NCBI GenBank assembly: GCA_949740445.1
Contig: CATJIF010000016.1
Location: 59,292 to 123,291, forward strand
Length of the DNA: 64,000 bases
Direction of reading: 5' to 3'
Origin: an uncultured Peptostreptococcaceae bacterium
GTDB taxonomy: Bacteria; Bacillota; Clostridia; Peptostreptococcales; Anaerovoracaceae
Under the pieces are notes generated by a model. That model did no database searches and was not told the DNA's origin. It saw nothing but the letters and a program-made list of their open reading frames with translations. Numbering within the stretch: position 1 is the stretch's first letter; every line of letters begins with the position of its first letter. The translations under genes and the position numbers were made by a program. Below are positions 22,555 to 31,345 of the stretch, one piece after another.

Positions 22555-23100
22555 ATGAAATATCATCAGATCATAGAGTTGAGAAATGGCATGAAATGCT
22601 GCTTGAGAAATGGAACAGAAAACGATGGGCAGGCGGTATTCGATCATTTTAATATAACACATGGACAAACCGATTACTTACTTTCCTATCCGGATGAGAA
22701 TTGCCTCGATGCAGTGCAGGAAAGCCAATTTTTGAAAGAAAAATCCGAAAGCGAAAATGAAATTGAAATCGTTGCCGCAGTGGACAATGCAGTTGCAGGA
22801 ACTGCCGGAATAAAAGCGATAGGCTGGAAATACAAAGTGCGGCATCGCGCCGAATTCGGCATCAGCATCGCCAGGGAGTTTTGGGGGCTTGGGATTGGAA
22901 CGGCATTAACGACAGCGTGCATTGCATGCGCAAGGTCTGCGGGATACATTCAGCTTGAGTTGAATGTGGTTGCTGAAAATGTAAGAGCGTTATCCCTGTA
23001 TCAGAAAGCCGGGTTTGTTGAATACGGTAGAAATCCCAAAGGTTTTTGTTCCCGTATGACGGGATTTCAAGAAGTTGTTTATATGCGATTGGAATTGTGA
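22555..23100 (+). CDS. GNAT family N-acetyltransferase (RimI/RimL-like)
   Basis: The 181-residue protein has the acetyl-CoA-binding motif REFWGLGIGTAL (Q/RxxGxG/A type) near residue 105 and the ALSLYQKAGFVEYGR motif near residue 145, typical of small-molecule or ribosomal-protein acetyltransferases. It has an AAGGAG site and starts 36 bases after the NTF2-like gene, probably in one transcript. Substrate unknown. Confidence 0.83.
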   Translation: MKYHQIIELRNGMKCCLRNGTENDGQAVFDHFNITHGQTDYLLSYPDENCLDAVQESQFLKEKSESENEIEIVAAVDNAVAGTAGIKAIGWKYKVRHRAEFGISIAREFWGLGIGTALTTACIACARSAGYIQLELNVVAENVRALSLYQKAGFVEYGRNPKGFCSRMTGFQEVVYMRLEL

Positions 23101-23194
23101 TAAACGGACAAGCGTTCAGCGAAGCGAAGAAATCGCGGCGGTTGCGCGGCGAAAGGAAGCACATCGAAGAATAGAAAGAGAGAAGTAATATCGC

Positions 23195-23226
23195 CGGTGG
23201 GGAATTTCCCCGCCGTTGCTGTTTTT
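23195..23226 (+). terminator. Intrinsic terminator after the GNAT gene
   Basis: A nine-base stem CGGTGGGGA with TCCCCGCCG (23195-23203 with 23207-23215) is followed by a T-rich tail ending at 23226. Confidence 0.75.
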
Positions 23227-23248
23227 TGCAGGCAGCAGTGCAAATAAG

Positions 23249-23277
23249 ATGACAACACCGCCAATTTGTGGTATGAT
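23249..23277 (+). promoter_or_regulatory. Promoter of the first M20 peptidase gene
   Basis: ATGACA at 23249-23254 and TATGAT at 23272-23277 are 17 bases apart, giving a leader of about 138 nt before ATG 23422. Confidence 0.6.
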
Positions 23278-23290
23278 AAATACACTTATA

Positions 23291-23354
23291 GATGCAGTTC
23301 TTCCTGTCTGATTTTTCGCACAACGGTAAAGAATCTGCATCGGTAGCCTTGCCG
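23291..23354 (+). other. Structured leader ahead of the M20 peptidase gene
   Basis: GATGCAG at 23291-23297 pairs with CTGCATC at 23335-23341, directly followed by a small hairpin CGGTA/TGCCG (23341-23354). No terminator-like alternative stem or known riboswitch consensus was recognised. Confidence 0.35.
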
Positions 23355-23421
23355 ATTGCCGCATAAGGTACAAAATGAGGCATAGAGAATAAGACTTGCG
23401 AGGATAGACGGGGGAGGATGT

Positions 23422-24645
23422 ATGAGCAACAAAGTCGAAGAGCAAGAGCTGATAGAGCTGTTACAGAGGCTGGTATCCATTCACAGCCCATATTTTCACG
23501 AAGAAGAGATTATGGATTTTGTGGAGAGCTGGCTGAAGCAGAACGGACTTCCGGCGGAAAGCCACCGCTATGAGGATAAAGTCGTTACCGGATTTGCCGG
23601 ACGCAACGTAGTCGGCGTCCTGGACAGCGGAGTGCCGGGGCCGGTCATCTACTGCAACGGGCATTTGGATACCGTAGCCGTCTGCGAGGGCTGGACGAAA
23701 GACCCGCTGAAAGGGACGGTAGAGGATGGAAAGCTCTACGGTACGGGAGCGCTGGATATGAAGGCCGGATGCGCAGGAATCCTGCTGGCGCTGAAAGCGT
23801 TTTCACAGGCGCACAAAACCTTTGCCGGAAAGATTATCTACCATTTTGTGTCCGACGAAGAGGGGCCCTGCGGGCTGGGAACGATGTTTCTCATCAACGA
23901 TAAGGTTCACAATGCGGGAAAAGAGGCCGATATCGCCATCATAACAGAGCCCAGCGCCGGATTTTCCGGGCTGCCCCACCCCTGCATCTGCATGGGTGCC
24001 AAGGGCGGCTACAACTATACGATTGCCGTGCACGGAACCTCGTCGCATGCGGCGACACCGCACCTGGGCGTCAGTGCTGCGCTGGATGCGTCGAAAATCG
24101 TCTGTCAGTTAGAGGCGATGGAAAAGAGAAGCGACGAAAAGCTGGGTGATGGCGCTAACTGCGTCATCCGCCTAAGCAGCGGAGGGGCGGCATGCAGCGT
24201 GCCGGATTATGCGGAAATCGAGGTCTTTTCCCACGTGGTCCGCGGGGAAAACCAGCAGACGCTGCGGGCAGAGGCGGAGGAGGCCATACGGCGCGCAGAT
24301 GTGCGCTGCCGCTGTGAGATCCGCTTTCGCGATACGCCGGCTGCGGGCTTCGACGGCGGGTTTCCACCCTACTGTACCGACGAGGAAAATCCCTTCGTAA
24401 AGCAGTTTGTCGATACGGTGGAGCAAACCTGCGCAAAAAAAGCCGAAATTGCCTATTTTTCGGCCATCGGCGATTTCAACTACGTGGGCGGAACGCTGGA
24501 GATTCCTACAGTGCTCTTCGGGCCGACAGGCAGTCGCTTTCACGGCAGCGACGAATACGTAGACCTGCCTTCGGCCACAGAAACAGCAGAAACTCTTTAC
24601 CGGTACTTTGTAAAGGTATTGGTAGAAAACAAATGGGAAAAATAA
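23422..24645 (+). CDS. M20 family metallopeptidase (ArgE/DapE/CPG2-like)
   Basis: The 407-residue protein has the M20 di-zinc motifs in order: CNGHLDTVAV (metal His and Asp), GTGALDMKAG (bridging Asp), SDEEGPCG (catalytic base Glu and metal Glu) and EPSAGFS, then the dimerisation domain (HGTSSHAATPHLGVSAA) and a C-terminal metal His in FGPTGSRFHGSDE. It lacks a signal peptide, so it acts in the cytoplasm on small peptides or acylated amino acids. It opens a block of peptidase, amidohydrolase and transporter genes that runs to 34.3 kb on the same strand and is followed by hairpins before the RocB-like gene. Confidence 0.87.
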   Translation: MSNKVEEQELIELLQRLVSIHSPYFHEEEIMDFVESWLKQNGLPAESHRYEDKVVTGFAGRNVVGVLDSGVPGPVIYCNGHLDTVAVCEGWTKDPLKGTVEDGKLYGTGALDMKAGCAGILLALKAFSQAHKTFAGKIIYHFVSDEEGPCGLGTMFLINDKVHNAGKEADIAIITEPSAGFSGLPHPCICMGAKGGYNYTIAVHGTSSHAATPHLGVSAALDASKIVCQLEAMEKRSDEKLGDGANCVIRLSSGGAACSVPDYAEIEVFSHVVRGENQQTLRAEAEEAIRRADVRCRCEIRFRDTPAAGFDGGFPPYCTDEENPFVKQFVDTVEQTCAKKAEIAYFSAIGDFNYVGGTLEIPTVLFGPTGSRFHGSDEYVDLPSATETAETLYRYFVKVLVENKWEK

Positions 24646-24719
24646 AAGGATAACTCTAGTAAACATAGATAAAAGCGATAGAAAAGCAGGAGCGGAAGCA
24701 AAGGAGAAGCGGAGAGGAA

Positions 24720-24782
24720 GACGCGAAAAGCCGGACTTTCGCGTCACATGTGTTGTCTGAAAACGCGGTTGTGGCGTTTTTT
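24720..24782 (+). terminator. Tandem hairpins, the second a T-tailed terminator
   Basis: GACGCGAAA at 24720-24728 pairs with TTTCGCGTC at 24737-24745. A second stem, AAAACGC with GCGTTTT (24760-24766 with 24774-24780), ends in a T run. They lie between the M20 gene and the first RocB-like gene. Confidence 0.65.
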
Positions 24783-24824
24783 AGATAAATCGGAACGATA
24801 CCGAAATTTGAGGAGGTAACACTT

Positions 24825-26471
24825 ATGACACCTGAGATCACGAAGAGAATTGAGCAGATTGCGCTGGATCTGACCGGACAGCTGAGCGTACTGGATACGC
24901 CGGACGAAATTCGGATCGCGGAGAAGCTTTACGGCATTATGGCGGAGATGAAGTATTTTAAGCAGCATCCCGAAAATCTCTACTATGTTCCGGTAAAGGG
25001 CGACAAGCTGGGTAGAAAGAGCGTAGTGGCGATAGTAAATGGAGAGAAAAAGCCATCGGACAAGACCGTGGTTATGATCGGCCACATGGATACCGTAGGC
25101 ATTTCGGACTATGGCCCGCTGGCGCAGTATGCCAATCAGCCGCTGGTGCTGACGGAAAAGTTTAAGGAAATCGAGCTGCCGGAAGAAGTAAAACGGGATC
25201 TCGAATCTGGCGATTATCTGTTTGGCCGCGGCATCTTCGACATGAAATCCGGCGACGCCATCATCATGGCGCTCATGGAGAAGATTTCCGACGACATAGA
25301 GAATTTTGAAGGAAACCTGATCTATGGAGCAGTCTGCGACGAGGAAGGCAATTCCGGCGGCATGCTAAACGTAGTTCCGGAGCTGTGCCGCCTGCAGGAC
25401 GAAAAGGGATACGATTATCTGGCGCTGCTGGATACTGACTATACGACCTCGGAATACGAAGGCGACGAAAACCGCTACGTATACGTCGGCACGGTAGGAA
25501 AACTGATGCCCACGTTTTTCGTGGTAGGAAAAGAAACCCACGTGGGCGAATCCTTTAAGGGCATCGACCCCAACCAGATCGCTGCGGAAATCACGAGAAA
25601 AATCAATTTAAATCCGGAGTTTTGCGATGTGGCGGAAGGCGAAGTAACGCTGCCGCCAGTAACGCTGCGCCAAAGAGACTTAAAGCCGGAATATTCCGTA
25701 CAGATCGCAAAGACGGCCTGCGTATTTTTTAACTATGCGACCCATTGCAGCACGCCCGACCAGGTGCTGGAGAAGATGATGAAGGCTGGCCAGGAGTGCT
25801 TCCAGACCGTGGTGGATATGCTGAACGAGCGCTACGAGACCTTCTGCAAAATGGCAAACCGGCCCTTTGCAAAGCTTCCCTGGGAAGCCAGAACCATGTC
25901 TTACCAGCAGCTGTGCGAGGTGGTGCGCGCCGAGGCAGGAGAAGGCTTTGACGCAAAGGTGCAGGAGTATGCCGAAACGCTGATGAAGGACGAGACCATT
26001 GACGCCAGAGACCGCAACACGAAGATCGTGGAATTCGTCCACGGCATGTGGTCCGATAAAAACCCGGTGGTGATCGTGTATTTTTCCCAGCCCTACTATC
26101 CACACATCTATATCAAAGGCGACGAGCCGAAGGAGAAGGCGCTGCTGTCTGCGGTGGCCGATGCGGTGGATACGACGCAAAGCGACTATAAACTGGTATA
26201 TAAGAAGTTCTTCCCGTACATTTCCGACTTAAGCTACGGGGCTGCGCCCAAGGAGGATGGCATCATCGAAGCCTTTAAGGAGAACATGCCGGGCTTTGGA
26301 ACGGTTTATGAGCTGCCGCTTGCGCAGATGCAGCGGTTGAATTTACCGGTGCTGGATATCGGCTCCTACGGCAAGGATGCGCACAAATTTACCGAGCGCA
26401 TCGAAAAGAAATATACGTTTGAGGTCGCTCCGGAGCTGGTGTATAAGACCGTTATGAACCTGTTAAAATAG
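24825..26471 (+). CDS. RocB-like M20 family peptidase, copy 1
   Basis: The 548-residue protein belongs to the long M20 subgroup typified by RocB: IGHMDTVG near residues 86-93, GRGIFDMKSGDA near 137-148, CDEEGNSGG near 168-176, and the extended C-terminal half (PYYPHIYIKGDE, DIGSYGKDAHKFTER) not found in short M20 enzymes. RocB is linked to arginine use in Bacillus but its reaction is not settled. AGGAGG precedes ATG 24825. A paralogue of nearly the same length lies at 28282, with an amidohydrolase gene in between. Confidence 0.83.
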   Translation: MTPEITKRIEQIALDLTGQLSVLDTPDEIRIAEKLYGIMAEMKYFKQHPENLYYVPVKGDKLGRKSVVAIVNGEKKPSDKTVVMIGHMDTVGISDYGPLAQYANQPLVLTEKFKEIELPEEVKRDLESGDYLFGRGIFDMKSGDAIIMALMEKISDDIENFEGNLIYGAVCDEEGNSGGMLNVVPELCRLQDEKGYDYLALLDTDYTTSEYEGDENRYVYVGTVGKLMPTFFVVGKETHVGESFKGIDPNQIAAEITRKINLNPEFCDVAEGEVTLPPVTLRQRDLKPEYSVQIAKTACVFFNYATHCSTPDQVLEKMMKAGQECFQTVVDMLNERYETFCKMANRPFAKLPWEARTMSYQQLCEVVRAEAGEGFDAKVQEYAETLMKDETIDARDRNTKIVEFVHGMWSDKNPVVIVYFSQPYYPHIYIKGDEPKEKALLSAVADAVDTTQSDYKLVYKKFFPYISDLSYGAAPKEDGIIEAFKENMPGFGTVYELPLAQMQRLNLPVLDIGSYGKDAHKFTERIEKKYTFEVAPELVYKTVMNLLK

Positions 26472-26622
26472 GCTGCATAAGGGAGGGCCATCCGGCGCTC
26501 CCTTTTTCAGTAGATACAATGCGCATTCCTCCGCACAAAATGCGGCCCTGCATTTATGCCTATCTGCATTTAGCAGAACCAGAGGATGCGGCAAAAAGGT
26601 GGATTATATGAAAGGGGATACT

Positions 26623-28272
26623 ATGAAGACATCAATCGACAAGCTGTTTGTAGGAAAAAACATCTACACGATGGCAGCGGAAGGCGACAAGGTTGAGGCT
26701 GTCGGCGTAAAGGATGGAAAGATCGTCTTTGCCGGAGCTGCGGCGCAGGCGCAGGAGCAATTCGATGCGGCGGAGGTGGTTCGCCTGAAAGACGATCAGG
26801 CGATGCTGCCGGGCTTCGGCGATTCGCACCTGCATTTCTACGCCTACTGCCAGACGCTGACCACGGTGGATCTGGCCGGGGCGACGACCAAGGCCGAGGC
26901 ATTGAAGCGGCTTTCCGACAAGGCGAAGGAAACGCCGGAGGGCATGTGGATTAAGGGGTCGAACTTCGACCAGTCCAAGTGGACCGACTGCGAAGACCAG
27001 ATTCCGACAAAAGAAGACCTGGATAAGGCAAGCGATAAGCATCCCATCGTTATCAAGCGCTGCTGCCTGCACACCGCTGTGGCCAATACCATGGCGCTGG
27101 AAAAGGCCAACGTAGGTAAAAATTACGATTTCGGCGTAGGTGGAAAAGTGGAGCTTGATGCCGACGGAATGCCCAACGGTATCCTGAGAGAGCAAGCCTC
27201 GAAAATTTACGACGAGCTGATTCCCGATCCGCTGAAAGACCCGGCGGTAAAGAAGGAACTGATGCTGAAGGCGCTGAAAGATGCATCCGCAAAGGGTGTT
27301 ACCATGCTGCACACCTATGCGGCAGAAATCTGGAAGTACACCGAAAACTTCGACGATTACGCGGCGCTGGATAAGGAAGGGCTGCTGCCCGTGCGCGTTA
27401 CCATCTGCCTCGACGAGCTGTTCGAAAAGCCCGTGCTGACGAAAGAAGAAAAAGAAGATCCGAAGCGCAAGGTGCAGTACGGTACTTATAAAATCTTTGC
27501 CGACGGCTCTTTGGGTTCGCGTTCGGCGGCGCTGTTAGAGCCGTATAACGATGCGCCCGACAGCAAGGGCATTATGGTAATCGACCAGGATGGCTTAAAC
27601 GAAAAAGTGCTGCGCGGCTACGAGCAGGGCCTGCAGCCGGCCATCCACTGCATCGGCGACGGTGGACTAGACGCTGTACTCACTGCCATCGAATACACCG
27701 TAGAAAAGAGCCGCGAGCACGGCATGACTGAAGAGGAGCAGAAAGCCCGCCTGCCCTTCCGGCTGATCCACGTGCAGATGGCAAACGAGGAGTTGATCGC
27801 CCGCATGAAGAAGCTGCCGCTGATTTTAGACATCCAGCCGGTATTCCTGATCACCGACCTGCACTGGATCGAAGAGCGCATCGGCGCAGAGCGGGCCAAG
27901 TACAGCTACATGTGGAAGCGCTACCAGGACGAGGGCTTTATCCTGACCGGAAGCTCCGACTGCCCGGTGGAAAGCTACGACCCACGCTTTGGCATCTACG
28001 CTGCAGCCACGAGAAAAGACCTTGCAGGTTATCCCGAGGGCGGCTACCATTCCGATCAGCTGGTATCCCTCTACGATGCCGTGGCGATGTACACGAAGAA
28101 CATCCCTTACGCCAACGGCGAGCAGGAGTATATGGGAACCATCGAAACCGGAAAATTTGCCGATCTGGTAATCGTGGACCGCGATATCTTCTCGCGTCCG
28201 GCGGAAGATATTTTGAACATGAAAGTAGAAAAGACATATCTTGCGGGAGATGAAGTATATTCTGCAGAATAG
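26623..28272 (+). CDS. YtcJ-like metal-dependent amidohydrolase
   Basis: The 549-residue protein is a YtcJ/N-substituted-formamide-deformylase-type amidohydrolase (PF07969-like): N-terminal beta sandwich (KLFVGKNIYTM), metal motif GFGDSHLHFYAYC, KIFADGSLGSRSAAL, HCIGDGGLDAVL and GSSDCPVES, then the C-terminal sandwich strand TGKFADLVIVDRD. ATG 26623 with AAAGGGG is preferred over GTG 26599 and ATG 26608, though 26608 also has a possible AAGGTGG site. It lies between two RocB-like genes and ends nine bases before the second, so these are co-transcribed. It may hydrolyse an amide or carbamoyl bond of a nitrogen compound. Confidence 0.83.
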   Translation: MKTSIDKLFVGKNIYTMAAEGDKVEAVGVKDGKIVFAGAAAQAQEQFDAAEVVRLKDDQAMLPGFGDSHLHFYAYCQTLTTVDLAGATTKAEALKRLSDKAKETPEGMWIKGSNFDQSKWTDCEDQIPTKEDLDKASDKHPIVIKRCCLHTAVANTMALEKANVGKNYDFGVGGKVELDADGMPNGILREQASKIYDELIPDPLKDPAVKKELMLKALKDASAKGVTMLHTYAAEIWKYTENFDDYAALDKEGLLPVRVTICLDELFEKPVLTKEEKEDPKRKVQYGTYKIFADGSLGSRSAALLEPYNDAPDSKGIMVIDQDGLNEKVLRGYEQGLQPAIHCIGDGGLDAVLTAIEYTVEKSREHGMTEEEQKARLPFRLIHVQMANEELIARMKKLPLILDIQPVFLITDLHWIEERIGAERAKYSYMWKRYQDEGFILTGSSDCPVESYDPRFGIYAAATRKDLAGYPEGGYHSDQLVSLYDAVAMYTKNIPYANGEQEYMGTIETGKFADLVIVDRDIFSRPAEDILNMKVEKTYLAGDEVYSAE

Positions 28273-28281
28273 GAGGAAATT

Positions 28282-29940
28282 ATGCGTTTACAGTCCTTTG
28301 AAGAAGTCAAGCAGCTGACGAAAGAGATGGTGCAGATTCCCAGCATCAACAAAGAGCCGGAAGGCGAAACGAAGGTTGCGCAGTACGTATACGACTATTA
28401 CATGAAGCAGCCGTATTTTCAGGCGCATCCGGAATACGTTAAAATATTCCAGACGAAAAACGACTTCGTGGAGCGCCACTCTACCTATGCGTTTGTAAAG
28501 GGGACAAAGGGAAGCTCCAACCGCACCGTTATCCTGATCGGACACATCGACACCGTGGGAATCGACGACTTCGGAACGATTAAAGAATACGCCTGCGACC
28601 CCGACCAGCTGCCGGAAAAACTGATGACGCTGCAGCTTCCGCAGGAGGTCATCGACGACATTAAGAGCGGCATTTACATGTTCGGACGCGGCGCGCTGGA
28701 TATGAAGGCGGGCGTGGCTGGCCACATGTATATCATCAAATATTTCTCCGAGCATCCGGAGGAGCTTGACGGAAACATCATCGCCATCGCCGAATGCGAC
28801 GAGGAAGACAATTCCAAGGGCATTATCACGGCGCTGGACGAGCTGGTGGAGCTGAAAAAGACCCAGGGCTTCGAGTATGTAGCCTGCATCAACGCCGACT
28901 ATTCCACCAACTACAACCCCGGCGACGAAAACCGGTATCTGTATTACGGAAGCATCGGCAAGCTGCTGCCCACCTTCGTGGCTTTTGGAAAGGAAGCGCA
29001 CGTGGGGCAGGCCTTCAGCGCGCTGGACCCCAATCTGCTGATTGCGGAAATTACGAGAAAGATGTCGCTGAACACGGAGCTTTGCGACATCGCCCAGGGA
29101 GAGGTCACCATCCCGCCGATTTCCTTAAAGCAGATGGACACCAAGCCCGCCTATACAGTACAGACGGCCCTCGTAGCCATGGGATACTACAACTTCTTTA
29201 CCCACGGCATGAACCCAGGCCAGGTTATCGAAAAGTGCAAGGGCGTGGCACAGCAGGCCTTCGACGAGCTGATCGTCTATCTCAACGACCAGTATAAAAA
29301 GTTCTGCGAATTGTCCAGGGTAGAATATGTTAAACTGCCCTGGAAGAGCCGCGTCTATACCTGGAAGGAATTTTACAATGAGCTTGCAAAAGCCCACGGC
29401 GAGCCCTTTAAAAAAGCCATCGGCGACTTTGCCGCAAAGCTGCAGGCCGAGGAGCCGACGCTGGACCTGCGCCTGTTCGGGCTGCGGGTGGCAGAAGAAG
29501 CCTGGAAGTGGTCGGAGGATAAATCCCCGGCAGTGGTGGTGTTCTTCGGTTCGATTTACAGCGCCAACATCGAGATGACGAGAAATACGCCGGCAGAGCG
29601 GGCTCTGCTGGATGCAGTAGAGGCAGCGGTCGAGGTGGTGCGCCCCGAGGCGGAGCGCCAGATCAAGACCCGCATGTTCTACCCGTACATCTCCGACTCG
29701 AGCTTTATGGCGGTCTGCGGCGACCCGTCCACCATTGATGCGCTTAACGATAACATGCCGTCCAACCCGGCGAAGTATTATCACGATATCGAAAAGATCA
29801 TGCAGATCAACGTTCCTGTAGTCAACATCGGAACCTTTGGCCGCGATGGCCACATGCTGACCGAGCGGGTGGACATGAAGCACACCTTCGAAAACGTGCC
29901 CAATCTGACCTACGAAACCGTATGCCGCCTGCTGGGCTAA
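28282..29940 (+). CDS. RocB-like M20 family peptidase, copy 2
   Basis: The 552-residue protein mirrors the gene at 24825: LIGHIDTVGIDDFGTIKEY, GRGALDMKAGVAGH, CDEEDNSKG, an identical sub-pattern YLYYGSIGKLLPTF and the C-terminal GTFGRDGHMLTER. Visible conservation across the full length shows an old duplication rather than a recent copy. AGGAGG lies eight bases before the ATG, nine bases after the amidohydrolase stop. Cytoplasmic, no signal peptide. A weak hairpin follows. Confidence 0.83.
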   Translation: MRLQSFEEVKQLTKEMVQIPSINKEPEGETKVAQYVYDYYMKQPYFQAHPEYVKIFQTKNDFVERHSTYAFVKGTKGSSNRTVILIGHIDTVGIDDFGTIKEYACDPDQLPEKLMTLQLPQEVIDDIKSGIYMFGRGALDMKAGVAGHMYIIKYFSEHPEELDGNIIAIAECDEEDNSKGIITALDELVELKKTQGFEYVACINADYSTNYNPGDENRYLYYGSIGKLLPTFVAFGKEAHVGQAFSALDPNLLIAEITRKMSLNTELCDIAQGEVTIPPISLKQMDTKPAYTVQTALVAMGYYNFFTHGMNPGQVIEKCKGVAQQAFDELIVYLNDQYKKFCELSRVEYVKLPWKSRVYTWKEFYNELAKAHGEPFKKAIGDFAAKLQAEEPTLDLRLFGLRVAEEAWKWSEDKSPAVVVFFGSIYSANIEMTRNTPAERALLDAVEAAVEVVRPEAERQIKTRMFYPYISDSSFMAVCGDPSTIDALNDNMPSNPAKYYHDIEKIMQINVPVVNIGTFGRDGHMLTERVDMKHTFENVPNLTYETVCRLLG

Positions 29941-30021
29941 CGCAACGGGGCATCCTTGCAGGAGAAATGACATTTTCCGGACATAAGCTTCGATTTTTAT
30001 GTCAATAAATGCAGAAACAAA

Positions 30022-30051
30022 AGCAGGGCTGCGTTTTGGCGCAGCCTTGCT
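30022..30051 (+). terminator. Weak terminator after the second RocB-like gene
   Basis: A twelve-base stem (30022-30033 with 30040-30051, one G-T pair) is followed by a mixed TTATTGTC tail, so termination may be partial. Confidence 0.5.
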
Positions 30052-30120
30052 TATTGTCAAAAAACGAGGATAAAACGGTCCGGAAATGGAGAAAAAAAGA
30101 GAGAAAGGAACGGAGCAACC

Positions 30121-31293
30121 ATGAATTACGAGGAAAGGAAGGCGCTTGGGTTTTCCGTGATCGACGCGCATCACAGTGAAGCGGTGGCCCTCAGCGATGC
30201 GCTGGCCGACGAGCCGGAGCTTTCGGGGCAGGAGTACAAATCCTCGGCAAGGCTCGCAGCGTATCTGCGGGACCAGGGCTTTTCTGTGGAACAGCCCTTT
30301 GCCGGCTACGAAACGGCGTTTCTTGCGAAAAAGGGGCCGGATGTGCACCGGAGGAAAATCGCGCTTTTAACCGAATACGACGCGCTTGAAATCGGCCACG
30401 CCTGCGGGCACTGCGTCAGCGCAGCCATCAGCGTTTTAGCCGGGCTTGCCATTTCGGAGCTTGCTGAGGAGCTCAATGTCGACGTTCACATCGTGGGCAC
30501 ACCAGAGGAAGAAACCTACGGGGCCAAGTGCAATATGATCGCTGCCGGGGCCTTCGACGGCTACGATATGGCGATGATGGTGCACCTTTACAACCGCAAC
30601 CTGACATTTACAAAGCTGCTGGCAAAAGATTCGTACCGCTATTGTTTTTACGGAAAATCAGCCCATGCGGCGGCATCTCCCTGGGAGGGCGACAATGCGC
30701 TAAACGGCCTGCAGCTGATGTTTCACGCGGTGGACATGCTGCGGCAGCACCTGCGGCCGGATGTCCGCATTCACGGCGTCATCTGCGAGGGCGGCATGGC
30801 CCCCAACATCGTGCCGGAGAAAGCTTCGGCGGAATTTTATATCCGGGCGCTTTCAAGAGATTACCTGAACGAAGTGGTCGCCAAAGTGGATGACTGCGCA
30901 AGAGGCGCAGCGATAGCCACGCAGACGCGGATGGAGCGGGAAGTCACCGGAGGCGCTTACGATAATCTAAAGAACAACGCTATCGGGCTTGCAGCGCTGG
31001 AAGAAGGCTTTGCAGAGCTCGGGCTTCCGCTGGACCGGGAATTCGATGAGATTTTCGCTTCGACCGACGCAGGAAACGTCAGCATGCTCTGTCCGACGTT
31101 TCATCCCACCATCGCCATTGCGGAGCCGCCGGTGGCGCTGCACAGCAAGGAATTCGAGGCCTTGGTGAAAACGCCGCGAGCGCACGAAGCCATCGCGCAG
31201 GGAGCGAAGCTTTTGACGCTGCAGGCGATCAAACTGCTGGGCGATGAGGAGCGGTTTGCGGCGATGAAGGCGGACTTCGAACGCGGAAGGTAG
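30121..31293 (+). CDS. M20D family amidohydrolase (AbgB/aminoacylase-like), copy 2
   Basis: The 390-residue protein resembles the M20D enzyme at 3561: EYDALEIGHACGHC near residues 83-97, the GTPEEETYGAK glutamate motif, a lid domain (YGKSAHAAASPWEG) and FASTDAGNVS near the C-terminus. The usual GHACGHD reads GHACGHC here; the metal-ligand cysteine and histidine are kept, only the following Asp is changed. It starts behind GAAAGGAACGGAG. The symporter at 31346 follows with a separate promoter. Likely substrates are N-acyl amino acids or dipeptide-like conjugates. Confidence 0.83.
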   Translation: MNYEERKALGFSVIDAHHSEAVALSDALADEPELSGQEYKSSARLAAYLRDQGFSVEQPFAGYETAFLAKKGPDVHRRKIALLTEYDALEIGHACGHCVSAAISVLAGLAISELAEELNVDVHIVGTPEEETYGAKCNMIAAGAFDGYDMAMMVHLYNRNLTFTKLLAKDSYRYCFYGKSAHAAASPWEGDNALNGLQLMFHAVDMLRQHLRPDVRIHGVICEGGMAPNIVPEKASAEFYIRALSRDYLNEVVAKVDDCARGAAIATQTRMEREVTGGAYDNLKNNAIGLAALEEGFAELGLPLDREFDEIFASTDAGNVSMLCPTFHPTIAIAEPPVALHSKEFEALVKTPRAHEAIAQGAKLLTLQAIKLLGDEERFAAMKADFERGR

Positions 31294-31298
31294 GTCTT

Positions 31299-31328
31299 TT
31301 GTAACAAGTTGCGTTATTGTTGTATTAT
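31299..31328 (+). promoter_or_regulatory. Promoter of the SNF symporter gene
   Basis: TTGTAA at 31299-31304 and TATTAT at 31323-31328, 18 bases apart, lie just before the GAGGAG ribosome site of the gene at 31346. Confidence 0.5.
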
Positions 31329-31345
31329 GTACTGAGGAGAACATT

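Noticed and set aside
29125..30348. 407-codon minus-strand open frame
   Set aside because: Covers the end of a RocB-like gene, a hairpin and the start of the M20D gene on the opposite strand; not a plausible protein.
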